64,000 nt of DNA. Source: Serratia grimesii NBRC 13537 (GTDB taxonomy: Bacteria > Pseudomonadota > Gammaproteobacteria > Enterobacterales > Enterobacteriaceae). The translations under genes were made by a program, and so were the position numbers. Of this stretch, positions 45,209 to 54,351 are shown in pieces (positions within the stretch are counted from its first letter, which is position 1; the number at the start of each line of letters is the position of its first letter). The notes beneath the pieces were generated by a model. It did not search any database and was not told the DNA's origin. It saw only the letters and a list, made by a program, of their open reading frames with translations. The stretch is from contig NZ_BCTT01000006.1 in the NCBI RefSeq assembly GCF_001590905.1, positions 186,001 through 250,000 on the forward strand, in the 5' to 3' direction.

Positions 45209-46579
45209 TTACACTACCAGCCACAGTAACCAGGTGAACAGGAAACCACTGAGGCCGAGAATCGTGGTCAGCACTGTCCAGGTTTTCAGCCCATCGGCGA
45301 CGGAGAGACCGAGGTATTTGGTGACAATCCAAAAACCGGAGTCATTCACATGTGACAACCCCAATCCACCGAAGCAGGTAGCCAGAGTCACCAAGACCAA
45401 CTGCAAGTGGTTCAAGCCGCTGACCGCTTCTGACAGCAAGCCGCCGGTGGTCAGGATAGCTACAGTGGCAGATCCCTGCGAGGCGCGTAGGGCCAGAGAG
45501 ATGATAAATGCGGCGGGGATCAGCGGCAGGCCGATCGTGGTTAAAACATCCGCCAATGCTTTACCCACCCCGGACTCCACTAAAACCTTGCCGAACACGC
45601 CACCAGCACCGGTCACCAGAATCACCACGGCAGCGGTCGGCAGTGCTCCTCCCATGACGTCACTGGTGTGTTGCAGGCTCCAGCCACGACGCATCGCCAG
45701 AAAATAGAATGCTAACAGCAGGGCGATCATCAGCGCGACTGCTGGGGAGCCGATCAGCGACAGGGTGTCGCGCAGCGCCGAGCCCGGTTCGAGCAGAGTG
45801 GCGGAAACGGTACCCAGCATGATAATAGCAATGGGAATGACGATCAGTGCGGCGACCAGCCCGGCACTCGGCGGGTTAATGCGATCGCTTAATGGCGCTT
45901 TGCCCTCCGGGGCGGGTTCTGGGGCTGCTAACTGCAACTGTTCCAGCACTTCAATCGACAACGGATAGGCCTTACGATTCAGCTTCTTGGCGGTGAAGTA
46001 GCCGATAACACCCACCGGAATGCAGATGGCGAGGCCAAGAATAGTCAGCCAACCGATGTCTGCATTCAATAACCCGGCAGCAGCCACCGGGCCGGGGTGT
46101 GGCGGCAGTGCAACGTGTACTGTCAGCATCACACCAGCCATGGGCAGGCCGAACTTCAGGGGGGAAACTTTAGCGACCTTGGCAAAACCGTAGATGATAG
46201 GGGCGAGGATGATAAAGCCGACGTCGAAAAAGACCGGAATGCCGAGAATAAATGCAGCAATGGTCAGTGCGGCTATAGTACGTTTCGGTCCCAACGCCTT
46301 ACTGAAGCGTTGGGCCAGCGATTCGGCACCACCGGAATGTTCGATCATTCTCCCGAGCATGGCGCCAAGGCCAATAATGATGGTCACCGACCCTAACACA
46401 CCCCCCATTCCGGCGGTCATGACTTTCATCACTTCACCGGTCGGGATGCCGCTGGCCAGTGCTACCAGCAAACTCACGACCAGCAGGGCGACAAACGGCT
46501 GGATCTTGGCTTTGATCACCATCAACAAGAGCAGCACGACACCGAATACGGCAATCATCAAAAGCATAGAGGTAGACAT
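45209..46579 (-). CDS. ygbN: GntP family transporter YgbN
   Basis: A 456-residue inner-membrane proton symporter of the gluconate permease family, with about twelve to fourteen helices. Family motifs include GIPVFFDVGFIILAPIIYGF, ALPPHPGPVAAAGLL and GLGLSHVNDSGFWIVTKYLG. As the last gene of the ltnD-otnK-otnC-otnI-ygbN locus it is the probable importer of L-threonate or a related four-carbon acid sugar. ATG 46579 has AAGG seven bases upstream. Confidence 0.88.
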   Translation of the reverse strand: MSTSMLLMIAVFGVVLLLLMVIKAKIQPFVALLVVSLLVALASGIPTGEVMKVMTAGMGGVLGSVTIIIGLGAMLGRMIEHSGGAESLAQRFSKALGPKRTIAALTIAAFILGIPVFFDVGFIILAPIIYGFAKVAKVSPLKFGLPMAGVMLTVHVALPPHPGPVAAAGLLNADIGWLTILGLAICIPVGVIGYFTAKKLNRKAYPLSIEVLEQLQLAAPEPAPEGKAPLSDRINPPSAGLVAALIVIPIAIIMLGTVSATLLEPGSALRDTLSLIGSPAVALMIALLLAFYFLAMRRGWSLQHTSDVMGGALPTAAVVILVTGAGGVFGKVLVESGVGKALADVLTTIGLPLIPAAFIISLALRASQGSATVAILTTGGLLSEAVSGLNHLQLVLVTLATCFGGLGLSHVNDSGFWIVTKYLGLSVADGLKTWTVLTTILGLSGFLFTWLLWLVV

Positions 46580-46686
46580 GGGATAGCCTTTAATTGGGTA
46601 AGCGTCAGGCACCGCGATCGCCGGTTGGCGATACGGGTGCGTTTAATTTTTATGTTGTTGCTGTGCAGGTGTGGAGGAACGGCCTG

Positions 46687-47463
46687 TTACAGGTAAGGCC
46701 TTATCCAACCCAGTCCGACGCGGGTGTCGTCACGCGGCTTGTATTCGCAGCCAATCCAGCCGTCATAACCGATGCGATCCAGCTGTGCGAACAACCACGG
46801 ATAATTCAGTTCTCCGTCGTCTGGCTCATGGCGATCGGGCACTGATGCGATCTGAATATGGGCGTAACGCCCAGCCAATGAGCGCATTAGGCCGCTGATA
46901 TTACCGTCCACTAGCTGAGCATGGAAAAAATCAAACTGAATGAAGACGTTTGGGCGATCAATTGCGTCGACCAGCTCTGCCGCCTGATGTTGGCTGGAGA
47001 ACAGATAGTTGGGTTTAACCTGTGGGCTCAGCGCTTCGATCAACACCTTGATGCCCTGTTTAGCGAAGCTATCGGCGGCATAGCGGATATTGTCTATAAA
47101 GGTATCGCGGTAGCGCTGCCAGTCTTCCCCTGGGGGAACCACACCGGCCATGACGTGTACGCTGGGGCAACCCAGCGCGATGGCGTAGGCGAGTGCACGA
47201 TCGATATCAGCGCGAGCAGCTTGTTCACGACCAGGTACGGCGGCCAGGCCCCATTCACCGGCGTCGACATTGCCGGGGGCAGTATTGAACAGGACTTGTT
47301 GCAGACCGTTATGATGCAGTTTTTCCGCTAACAACGCAGCCGGATACTCATAAGGGAACAGGAATTCCACGGCTTGGAATCCCTCCTTTGCGGCGGCCTC
47401 GAAACGTTCAAGGAACGGCAACTCGTTAAACATCATTGATAAATTGGCAGCAAATTTAGGCAT
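46687..47463 (-). CDS. otnI: 2-oxo-tetronate isomerase OtnI (hydroxypyruvate isomerase family)
   Basis: A 258-residue TIM-barrel isomerase (YgbM), which converts 2-oxo-tetronate into 3-oxo-tetronate in the threonate pathway. Recognisable parts are [20 protein letters not shown] at the start, [33 protein letters not shown] and [20 protein letters not shown] with the metal-binding Glu, Asp and His residues. It starts three bases after the otnC stop codon and precedes ygbN by 107 bases. Confidence 0.92.
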   Translation of the reverse strand: MPKFAANLSMMFNELPFLERFEAAAKEGFQAVEFLFPYEYPAALLAEKLHHNGLQQVLFNTAPGNVDAGEWGLAAVPGREQAARADIDRALAYAIALGCPSVHVMAGVVPPGEDWQRYRDTFIDNIRYAADSFAKQGIKVLIEALSPQVKPNYLFSSQHQAAELVDAIDRPNVFIQFDFFHAQLVDGNISGLMRSLAGRYAHIQIASVPDRHEPDDGELNYPWLFAQLDRIGYDGWIGCEYKPRDDTRVGLGWIRPYL

Positions 47464-47466
47464 GGT

Positions 47467-48099
47467 TCAGCTCCGTAACTCGGCAATTTCATCATCGGTC
47501 AAATAACGAATGGGGCGGTTGCCGAGGGTAAAAATCAGCTTCGCCGCATCCTCCATTTCTTCAGTATTATCCGCCGCGGCTCGCAGATCCTTACCTGTCA
47601 CTACCGGTCCGTGATTAGCCAATAAAAAGGCGCGATGCGTCGGGGCCAATTTGGCCAGGTCTTCTGCCAGTCGTAGGTCGCCGGGACGATAATAAGGAAC
47701 CACCGGCACCTTGCCGACCCGCATCACCACATAAGGTGTAAAGGGTTTAATGGCGTTCTCTACGTCCAGTCCTTGCAGGCAGGAGAGGGCGGTGAGATAC
47801 GTGCAATGCAGGTGCACCACGGCTTTACACTCCGGGTTGTTCAAATACAGTGCGCGATGGAAACTGATCTCTTTTGACGGTTTATCACCCGACAGCCATT
47901 CGCCGCTCAGGCTAACCTTCGACAAGCGTTCGGCCTGCAATTCTCCCAGACAGGAACCGGTGGGGGTTGCCAGTAGCGTGCCGTCTGCCAACAACAGTGA
48001 AAGGTTGCCGGCTGAACCAGTGGCGTAGCCACGCTGGAAAAATGAGGCGCCCAGGCGGACCATTTCTTCACGTGCCTGCTGTTCAGTCGTCGGTGTCAT
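47467..48099 (-). CDS. otnC: 3-oxo-tetronate 4-phosphate decarboxylase OtnC
   Basis: A 210-residue class II aldolase/fuculose-phosphate-aldolase-fold protein (YgbL). It has the metal-binding pair in AVVHLHCTYLTALSC and the later LANHGPVVTG. It decarboxylates 3-oxo-tetronate 4-phosphate to dihydroxyacetone phosphate. It overlaps otnK by four bases, so translation is coupled. Confidence 0.92.
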   Translation of the reverse strand: MTPTTEQQAREEMVRLGASFFQRGYATGSAGNLSLLLADGTLLATPTGSCLGELQAERLSKVSLSGEWLSGDKPSKEISFHRALYLNNPECKAVVHLHCTYLTALSCLQGLDVENAIKPFTPYVVMRVGKVPVVPYYRPGDLRLAEDLAKLAPTHRAFLLANHGPVVTGKDLRAAADNTEEMEDAAKLIFTLGNRPIRYLTDDEIAELRS

Positions 48100-49358
48100 A
48101 ATGGGAACTCCGTTTGCGCGCGGGCGAAAAAGTTTTCATCGCCAAAATTGCCCGATTTCAGGGCCAGTGAAACAGGTTGATCAATGGCACGTACCCAAGG
48201 AACTCCGGGAGAAATACAGGGACCGATATGGAAACCACGAATGCCCAACGCCTGCGTCACCACACCGGAGGTCTCACCGCCAGCAACGATAAATCGGCAG
48301 AAGCCGTGCTGCTTGAGTTGTTTGACCACGTTGGCGAACAGCGACTCTACCGCTTGGCTGGCGGCGGCCATACCGTATTGCTGCTGTATGTGTTGTAGCT
48401 TTTCCGGTTCGGCGGTGGCGTAAAGCAACGGAGCCAGTGGATCATCTGCATGCTGCTGCGTCCAGTTGGCCAGTTCTGTGGCATAGGCCATACGGTCAGA
48501 CTCGGTGAGGCAACGGGCCACATCGATAGCCTTGGCTGGCGCTTGCTGACGGTAACGCGCGACTTGCTGATTGGTCATGATGGAGCAGGAACCGGATAAC
48601 ACTGCGGCTTTTTCTCCCTGCGGGGCACCTGCAACGTGAGGGTTGTTTTGCCCCGGCTGCGCCCATTGACGCGCCAGACCGATCGCCAGACCAGAACCAC
48701 CGGTGACCAGCTTCATGTTTTTCAGCGCTGCACCCTGAGTGAGCAAATGCTGTTCATTCAGCGTATCCATTACGGCGTATCGCACACCCTGTTGCACTAA
48801 CTGCTGCAATTTTTTCGTGACTGTTTCGACGCCGCGATCCATTTCTGCGGCCGTCACCAGCCCACATCGGCCCTGAGCCTGTGCTTCCATCAGTCGCAGC
48901 AAGTTACTGTCAGTCATTGGCGTAACCGGGTGATGGCGCATACCGGACTCCGACAGCAACTGATCCAACACGAACAGATACCCTTGATACACCGTACGGC
49001 CGTTGACCGGCAAGGCTGGCGAGATCACCGTTTGGTTTTCGCCCAAGGCATCAAGTAGGGCATCGGTCACCGGGCCGATATTTCCCTGTGCGGTGCTGTC
49101 GAAAGTCGAGCAATATTTGAAGTAAAATTGTTGGCACCCTTGGCGTTGTAGCCACGCCAAGGCGTGCAACGATTGTTCTATCGCCTGTTCCGCCGGGCAG
49201 GAGCGTGATTTTAAGCTGATGACCACGGCCTGCGACTCGATGGGAACATCATCTTGTGGAACCCCATTCAACTGGACAGTTGATAGCCCGTTTTCAACCA
49301 GAAAACTGGCAATATCGGTGGCTCCGGTAAAATCATCTGCGATGACGCCGAGCAGCAT
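48096..49358 (-). CDS. otnK: 3-oxo-tetronate kinase OtnK (DUF1537 family)
   Basis: A 420-residue four-carbon acid sugar kinase (YgbK) with the start LLGVIADDFTGATDIASFLV, the substrate stretch CQQFYFKYCSTFDSTAQGNI and the nucleotide-binding end RFIVAGGETSGVVTQALGI. It phosphorylates 3-oxo-tetronate at the 4 position with ATP. It overlaps both neighbours (otnC by four bases, ltnD by one) in a tightly coupled operon. Confidence 0.93.
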   Translation of the reverse strand: MLLGVIADDFTGATDIASFLVENGLSTVQLNGVPQDDVPIESQAVVISLKSRSCPAEQAIEQSLHALAWLQRQGCQQFYFKYCSTFDSTAQGNIGPVTDALLDALGENQTVISPALPVNGRTVYQGYLFVLDQLLSESGMRHHPVTPMTDSNLLRLMEAQAQGRCGLVTAAEMDRGVETVTKKLQQLVQQGVRYAVMDTLNEQHLLTQGAALKNMKLVTGGSGLAIGLARQWAQPGQNNPHVAGAPQGEKAAVLSGSCSIMTNQQVARYRQQAPAKAIDVARCLTESDRMAYATELANWTQQHADDPLAPLLYATAEPEKLQHIQQQYGMAAASQAVESLFANVVKQLKQHGFCRFIVAGGETSGVVTQALGIRGFHIGPCISPGVPWVRAIDQPVSLALKSGNFGDENFFARAQTEFPL

Positions 49359-50272
49359 TATGTGTTCTCCTTTTTCTGTGGCAGGTCGATACCAGCGAAG
49401 ATCTTGATCACTGCGCTATCGTCTTCTTTACCAAAACCGGCATTGCTGGCAGCGGTGAACATATTGAAGGCGGTGGAGGCCAGGGGCAGCGGGAAATGCA
49501 GTTCTTTGGCGGTATCCGTCACCAGCCCCAGATCCTTCACGAAAATATCTACCGCTGATTTTGGGGCATAGTCACCATCGACCACGTGTTGCATACGGTT
49601 CTCGAACATCCATGAATTGCCGGCGGCATGGGTGACGACATCGTACATTACGTCCAATGGGATGCCTGCGCGGGCCGCCAGCGCCATGGCTTCTGCTCCG
49701 GCGGCAATATGCACACCGGCCAGCAGCTGGTGGATGATTTTCACGGTGGCGCCCAGGCCAATGTCTTCGCCAATACGGTAGACTTTACCGGCAATGGCAT
49801 CTAATACCGGTTGTAGCTGACGGAACGTCGATTCCGCGCCAGATGCCATCACGGTCATTTGCCCTTCAGCGGCTTTCGCTGCTCCACCGGAAACGGGGGC
49901 ATCCAGCATGTTCAGGCCCAATGCCAGCAACTGTTGTTCGATGTCTTTGGCATCAGTGGCAGAAATGGTGGAGGACACCATGACCGGCGTATTGGGCTTC
50001 AGTTTCGCTGCCAGGCCGTTATCACCAAACAGAATTTGTTTCACCTGCGCGGCATTTACCACCAGCAGTAACAACGCGTCCAAATCCGCCGCGAAACCGT
50101 CAGCGTTGTTAGCGGCTTGCTTGGCCCCGGCCTGTTGTAATGCGGTCAGTGCCTGCGGATTAAGATCGACACCATAAGTCGTTAGCCCGGCGTTAATGCA
50201 CGACTTTGCTGCGCCCATTCCCATGGAGCCTAATCCAACGATGCAAACTGCAAAATCACGTGGCTGTGTCAT
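49358..50272 (-). CDS. ltnD: L-threonate dehydrogenase LtnD
   Basis: A 304-residue beta-hydroxyacid dehydrogenase (YgbJ). The NAD-binding motif GLGSMGMGAA lies near residue 13, the substrate motif DAPVSGGAAKAAEGQM near 120, and the catalytic Lys in GATVKIIHQLLAGVHIA. It oxidises L-threonate to 2-oxo-tetronate. ATG 50272 has AGG six bases upstream and matches E. coli; two earlier in-frame starts are less likely. It is first in the operon, divergent from ygbI across about 280 bases. Confidence 0.93.
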   Translation of the reverse strand: MTQPRDFAVCIVGLGSMGMGAAKSCINAGLTTYGVDLNPQALTALQQAGAKQAANNADGFAADLDALLLLVVNAAQVKQILFGDNGLAAKLKPNTPVMVSSTISATDAKDIEQQLLALGLNMLDAPVSGGAAKAAEGQMTVMASGAESTFRQLQPVLDAIAGKVYRIGEDIGLGATVKIIHQLLAGVHIAAGAEAMALAARAGIPLDVMYDVVTHAAGNSWMFENRMQHVVDGDYAPKSAVDIFVKDLGLVTDTAKELHFPLPLASTAFNMFTAASNAGFGKEDDSAVIKIFAGIDLPQKKENT

Positions 50273-50292
50273 GCAATACCTCATGTTAATTT

Positions 50293-50528
50293 TAGTGATA
50301 ATTTGTTTTGTTGTGTTAAATGTAAGCACTTTTTTGTACGGTGTCAGCGATCGGTATCACAATTATTAACAGTTAATCTATCAGACTCACTTGGCAAGTA
50401 AAATAAGAGTTACAGCTATCTGACTGTTTTAAATATTAAAAATAAACTATCGATAGTATGACTAGCCTCACGGCCTGGAAAGAGGACGCTTTCACAGAAC
50501 GAAAATTGACGTAAAATCACAATTATTA
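50293..50528. promoter_or_regulatory. candidate YgbI operators in the ltnD-ygbI intergenic region
   Basis: ATCACAATTATTA occurs twice (50356-50368 and 50516-50528), and the second is extended to ATTATCACTG. A related inverse core AGTGATAATTTG lies at about 50294-50305, next to ltnD. The repeats flank both promoters, as expected of a DeoR-type repressor that loops DNA. Confidence 0.5.
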
Positions 50529-50552
50529 TCACTGCGGTAAAGAGAGGGAACC

Positions 50553-51317
50553 GTGATACCTGTAGAACGCCACCAGCAAATATTAGCGCTGGTATCAGAA
50601 CGCGGGGTTGTCAGCATTGCTGAATTGACCGAACGGTTGGGGGTATCGCATATGACCATCCGCCGCGATGTGCAAAAACTCGAAGAGCAGGGAGCGGTGC
50701 TGGCGGTCTCGGGGGGCGTGCAGTCTGCAGAGCGGGTGGCGATTGAGCCTTCTCATCAGGACAAAGAAGGGATGTACAGTCAGCAGAAAGCGGCTATCGG
50801 TCAGTTGGCGGCTCGACAGATCCCTCCCAATAGTTGTATCTATCTGGATGCAGGGACCACTACGCTGGCACTGGCGAAACACATCAGCGATCGTGAAGAT
50901 CTGACGGTGGTCACCAATGATTTTGTGATCGCAGGTTTCCTGATCGAACATAGCCAGTGCAAGATCATTCACACTGGCGGTACCGTCTGCCGTGAGAACC
51001 GTTCATGTGTCGGTGAAGCTGCGGCGCAGGCTTTACGCGGGCTGTTTATCGATTTGGCGTTTATTTCCGCCTCGTCATGGGGCATGCGTGGCCTGTCGAC
51101 ACCGAATGAAGACAAGGTGATGGTGAAGAAAGCCATTGTTGACGCCAGTCGCCGCTGCATCCTGCTCAGCGACACCTCTAAATACGGCAAAATCGCCACC
51201 TATCTGGCGCTGCCGATTGCCGTATTTGACGCCATTATTACCGATGACAATTTACCCACCGCAGCGCGAGAGGCCATTTTGCAGGCAGATATTACGCTGA
51301 TGACAACGGGGGAGTAA
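50553..51317 (+). CDS. ygbI: DeoR family regulator YgbI
   Basis: A 254-residue repressor with an N-terminal DeoR winged helix (RHQQILALVSERGVVSIAEL, LGVSHMTIRRDVQKLEEQG) and a C-terminal sugar-phosphate-isomerase-like sensor domain (YLDAGTTTLALAKHIS, LAFISASSWGMRGLSTPNED). It should repress the divergent ltnD operon until an intermediate accumulates. The start is GTG at 50553, with GAGAGGG upstream. Position and orientation match E. coli ygbI. Confidence 0.92.
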   Translation: MIPVERHQQILALVSERGVVSIAELTERLGVSHMTIRRDVQKLEEQGAVLAVSGGVQSAERVAIEPSHQDKEGMYSQQKAAIGQLAARQIPPNSCIYLDAGTTTLALAKHISDREDLTVVTNDFVIAGFLIEHSQCKIIHTGGTVCRENRSCVGEAAAQALRGLFIDLAFISASSWGMRGLSTPNEDKVMVKKAIVDASRRCILLSDTSKYGKIATYLALPIAVFDAIITDDNLPTAAREAILQADITLMTTGE

Positions 51318-51488
51318 GGTTAAAACAAGAACCCCCTGACGGGGGGGATGGCATTGTGTTGAAAGGGGCAAGTTTGACTACGGACTATGGCCCACAGAGG
51401 CAACGTTGTTCACATCAAGCCTTACCTTGTGGGCACCAGTCGGCATCATAGAAAGCGGAATAGCGTGCTGCCGTGACATGCTTTACAC

Positions 51489-52256
51489 CTAAATTCCGCT
51501 GAACCAGTTATACCCCTGATCTTCCCAGTAGCCGCCAGGGTTGCTGTCACTGACAAAAATGGCGGCGATATGTTTGGCGTTCTTAAATCCCAACTTGGTT
51601 GGCACTCGCAGCCGCAGCGGATAGCCGTAATCGGCTGGCAGTGGCTTACCCGCGAAATCTAACGCCAGAATGGTTTGTGGATGCAGTGCGGTGGCCATGT
51701 CGATACTGGAGTAATAACGGTCCGCGCATTTGAACCCCACATAGCGTGCGTTTAGATCGGCGCCGACATGCTGTAGGAAATTGCGTAGCGGTACGCCGCC
51801 CCATTGACCGATGGCGCTCCACCCCTCAATGCAGATCAACCGGGTTATTTGGCTCTGTTGCGGCAAGCGTTGTAACTGTTCCAGTGTCCAGGGGGCTGTT
51901 TTCGCGACTTTGCCGGAGACTTCCAGACGATAACTGGCAAGATCCACCTCTGGGACGTTGTACTCCGGGTAGAACGCGTTGAACGGAAACGGATGGGTAA
52001 TTTGATCCGGGCGATAGGTTTGCGCCAGCTTTTGACCGTTAAACAGCCAGGCTTGCACCCGATCGTTCCAGCGTGACATTGCCCACAGCACTTTATCTAC
52101 CTGGTCACCGTCTTGTAAGTTGCAACCGGTTAGCATGGCGATACCGCCTAGCGTCAGACCCGAACGTAGCATGAGACGGCGCTGTAGATTGACCAGTTGT
52201 TTCTTTTGGTCTGGCTCCAGCGTCGGTGCTAAAGGGCGTTGTTTTTTATCATTCAT
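51489..52256 (-). CDS. molybdopterin-dependent oxidoreductase, sulfite-oxidase fold, Tat-exported
   Basis: A 255-residue enzyme of the oxidoreductase molybdopterin-binding family (PF00174-like). The N-terminus has QRRLMLRSGLTLGGIAMLTG followed by Cys, that is a twin-arginine signal with a lipobox-like LTGC, so a Tat-exported periplasmic (perhaps lipid-anchored) protein is predicted. The molybdenum-ligating Cys is in TRLICIEGWSAIGQWGG. ATG 52256 is preferred over GTG 52265. It overlaps the cytochrome gene by eight bases, which is its likely electron partner. The related MsrP repairs oxidised methionine; the substrate here is unknown. Confidence 0.85.
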   Translation of the reverse strand: MNDKKQRPLAPTLEPDQKKQLVNLQRRLMLRSGLTLGGIAMLTGCNLQDGDQVDKVLWAMSRWNDRVQAWLFNGQKLAQTYRPDQITHPFPFNAFYPEYNVPEVDLASYRLEVSGKVAKTAPWTLEQLQRLPQQSQITRLICIEGWSAIGQWGGVPLRNFLQHVGADLNARYVGFKCADRYYSSIDMATALHPQTILALDFAGKPLPADYGYPLRLRVPTKLGFKNAKHIAAIFVSDSNPGGYWEDQGYNWFSGI

Positions 52257-52854
52257 GTTTGCCACCCGTAATCATTGCCCACAACGTGCGCGGCACGATA
52301 ATCACCATCAGCAGGTGAATGACCACAAATAAGCCAATACCGGACATGGCAAAAAAGTGAACGTAACGTGCAGTATCAAAGCCACCAAACAGACTCACCA
52401 ATTCTTGTAATTGCACCGGTTTCCAGATTGCCAGGCCGGAGAGCACCAGTAGCAGTCCCAAAATCAACACGCCGAGGTACATCAGTTTTTGAATGGCGTT
52501 ATAACGACCATGCTGATGTTTTAGCCGTAACGTCAGTGCCTGCCAGATATCCTGTCGTAGTGCGCCGGGGCTAAGTGGTAACAGGTCACGACGGAAATGG
52601 CCGCTGAACAGGCTCCACAGCAAATAACACAGTGCGTTGCAGGCCAGCAGCCACATTACTGCCAGATGCCAGCCAATCGCGCCGCCCAGCCAACCGCCGA
52701 GCGTGACCTGAGGCGGAAAGCGAAAACCGAACAAGGGTGAGGCGTTGTAGATCTCCCAGCCGCTCATAAACATGCAGACCATGGCGAACAGGTTAATCCA
52801 ATGGGTGATGCGGACTGGCCAGCGATGCACTGGCTGTTGTGCGCGGGTTTTCAT
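52249..52854 (-). CDS. cytochrome b/b6-domain membrane protein, electron partner of the molybdoenzyme
   Basis: A 201-residue inner-membrane protein with four hydrophobic segments. Histidines suited to haem ligation are seen in RITHWINLFAMVCMFMSGWE, GAIGWHLAVMWLLACNALCY and ARYVHFFAMSGIGLFVVIHL. It resembles the thiosulfate reductase/Ni-hydrogenase cytochrome b type rather than MsrQ by sequence. ATG 52854 follows AAGGAG, an excellent ribosome site. Translational overlap with the molybdoenzyme gene suggests a two-protein enzyme that passes quinol electrons to the periplasm. Confidence 0.85.
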   Translation of the reverse strand: MKTRAQQPVHRWPVRITHWINLFAMVCMFMSGWEIYNASPLFGFRFPPQVTLGGWLGGAIGWHLAVMWLLACNALCYLLWSLFSGHFRRDLLPLSPGALRQDIWQALTLRLKHQHGRYNAIQKLMYLGVLILGLLLVLSGLAIWKPVQLQELVSLFGGFDTARYVHFFAMSGIGLFVVIHLLMVIIVPRTLWAMITGGKHE

Positions 52855-52912
52855 TATGCACTCCTTAGATGATGCCCCGTCATTACATTGCCAATGGCGG
52901 GGCACAACCTAA

Positions 52913-53539
52913 TTACATCGGTGGAACGGTGCCGTCTTTTCCAGCGGAAATACGGGTGGCGACGCGTTCACCTTTGTCGTCCGTGGCTGAGAACAGCACG
53001 ATGTGTGCACCTGGTTTTAACAGACTGCGGTCGCCGGGATCCAGGGTGACGATCGGTACATCTTCCGGTACGTTAACGGTTTTCTGCTGGTTACCGTAGG
53101 TCACAGTCAGCGTGCGGCCCTTGGATTTAATCAGCTTGCCAACGGTGCCGTTGGTCATGGTATCGACTTTGCCGTCGGCAGATTCCCAGGCGGAGTGCCC
53201 TTCACCGGTGCCGCGCAGGCTGGCGGCGAAGACATGTACTTCCAGCGCCTTCAGTGTACCGTCAGGTTGTGGTACCGCAGCGGTACCGATAAAGCTATCC
53301 GGCTTGATGTCATCCAGAGTGCCTTTCGAGACGCTCAGCACCCGGGTTTGATCGTTGAGTTTAACGCTGACTTTTTCCCCTTTACGGTCGGTGACCTGCA
53401 GACTGCTGTCGGTGACCTGATCGATAGTGCCACGCAGTGGGGCAATGACCTTTCCTGTTGTCTGGGCCGCAGCGGCGACCCCGCTGCACAGCATGAGGGT
53501 AGACAGCAGCAAACCGGCAAAACGATGACGGGTAATCAT
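52913..53539 (-). CDS. DUF5666-like periplasmic protein
   Basis: A 208-residue secreted protein with signal peptide (LLLSTLMLCSGVAAA, cleavage after AAA/AQ). Two beta-rich repeats are seen, RGTIDQVTDSSLQVTDRKGE and TNGTVGKLIKSKGRTLTVTY, each resembling a DUF5666 OB-like unit. It is 59 bases upstream of the cytochrome gene on the same strand, so it probably begins the operon. No function is known. It could chaperone or tune the molybdoenzyme, which is a guess. Confidence 0.72.
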   Translation of the reverse strand: MITRHRFAGLLLSTLMLCSGVAAAAQTTGKVIAPLRGTIDQVTDSSLQVTDRKGEKVSVKLNDQTRVLSVSKGTLDDIKPDSFIGTAAVPQPDGTLKALEVHVFAASLRGTGEGHSAWESADGKVDTMTNGTVGKLIKSKGRTLTVTYGNQQKTVNVPEDVPIVTLDPGDRSLLKPGAHIVLFSATDDKGERVATRISAGKDGTVPPM

Positions 53540-53679
53540 AAAGTTTTCCTCTGTTAAGGTTGCCGATTAAGCATGGTTGAACAATGGGGACAGCACCATG
53601 TCTGTTTGATGACATTAATGTCATCAAGAATGTCCGCCGAAACTGCTAGTATTTCCGTTGGTGTAATGAGGTGATGACA

Positions 53680-54351
53680 ATGCGAATACTGGTGGTTGAA
53701 GATGACATCAGCACGGGCGATTACCTGAAGAAAGGGCTGGCGGAAGCGGGATATAGTGTCGATTTGGCGCGTAACGGTACCGATGGTCTGTTTCAGGCGC
53801 TGGAGCATGGTTACGACGCTATCGTGCTCGACGTAATGCTACCAGGGTTGGATGGCTGGCAGATTATTGAGGTTCTACGCAAGAAAAGCGACGTGCCAAT
53901 TCTGTTTTTGACCGCACGCGACGGGGTGCAGGACCGTATCCATGGTCTGGAGTTGGGCGCTGACGACTATTTGATTAAACCCTTTTCTTTTACTGAGTTG
54001 GTGCTGCGCCTACGGACGTTGCTGCGTCGCGGTACGGTGCGAGAAGCCGACCACTATGCAATTGCCGATTTACAGCTTGACGTTCTGCGGCGTAAAGCCG
54101 TGCGGCAAGACGTGGTAATTCCACTGACAAACAAAGAGTTTATGCTGTTGCATCTGCTGGTGCGACGGGAAGGTGAGGTGCTGTCGCGCACCATGATTGC
54201 GTCCCAAGTGTGGGACATGAATTTTGACAGTGATACCAATGTAGTGGATGTGGCGATCAAGCGGTTGCGCGCAAAGATTGATCGACCGTTTGACGTCAAG
54301 CTGATCCACAGCGTGCGTGGCATTGGCTACGTTTGTGAGCCGCGCTCATGA
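53680..54351 (+). CDS. OmpR-family response regulator
   Basis: A 223-residue CusR/HprR-like response regulator. The receiver has the acidic pair ED-D in [10 protein letters not shown], phosphoacceptor Asp51 in [14 protein letters not shown] and the Lys in [10 protein letters not shown]. The C-terminal winged helix ends with [23 protein letters not shown] 53680 has GAGG eight bases upstream; earlier GTG/ATG codons add two residues. It overlaps the kinase gene by four bases and is divergent from the redox genes, its probable targets. Confidence 0.9.
   Translation: MRILVVEDDISTGDYLKKGLAEAGYSVDLARNGTDGLFQALEHGYDAIVLDVMLPGLDGWQIIEVLRKKSDVPILFLTARDGVQDRIHGLELGADDYLIKPFSFTELVLRLRTLLRRGTVREADHYAIADLQLDVLRRKAVRQDVVIPLTNKEFMLLHLLVRREGEVLSRTMIASQVWDMNFDSDTNVVDVAIKRLRAKIDRPFDVKLIHSVRGIGYVCEPRS

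Noticed and set aside
51331-51351. CCCCC-TGAC-GGGGG hairpin after ygbI as terminator
   Set aside because: Stem present but no T-run on either side; may be a weak structure only.
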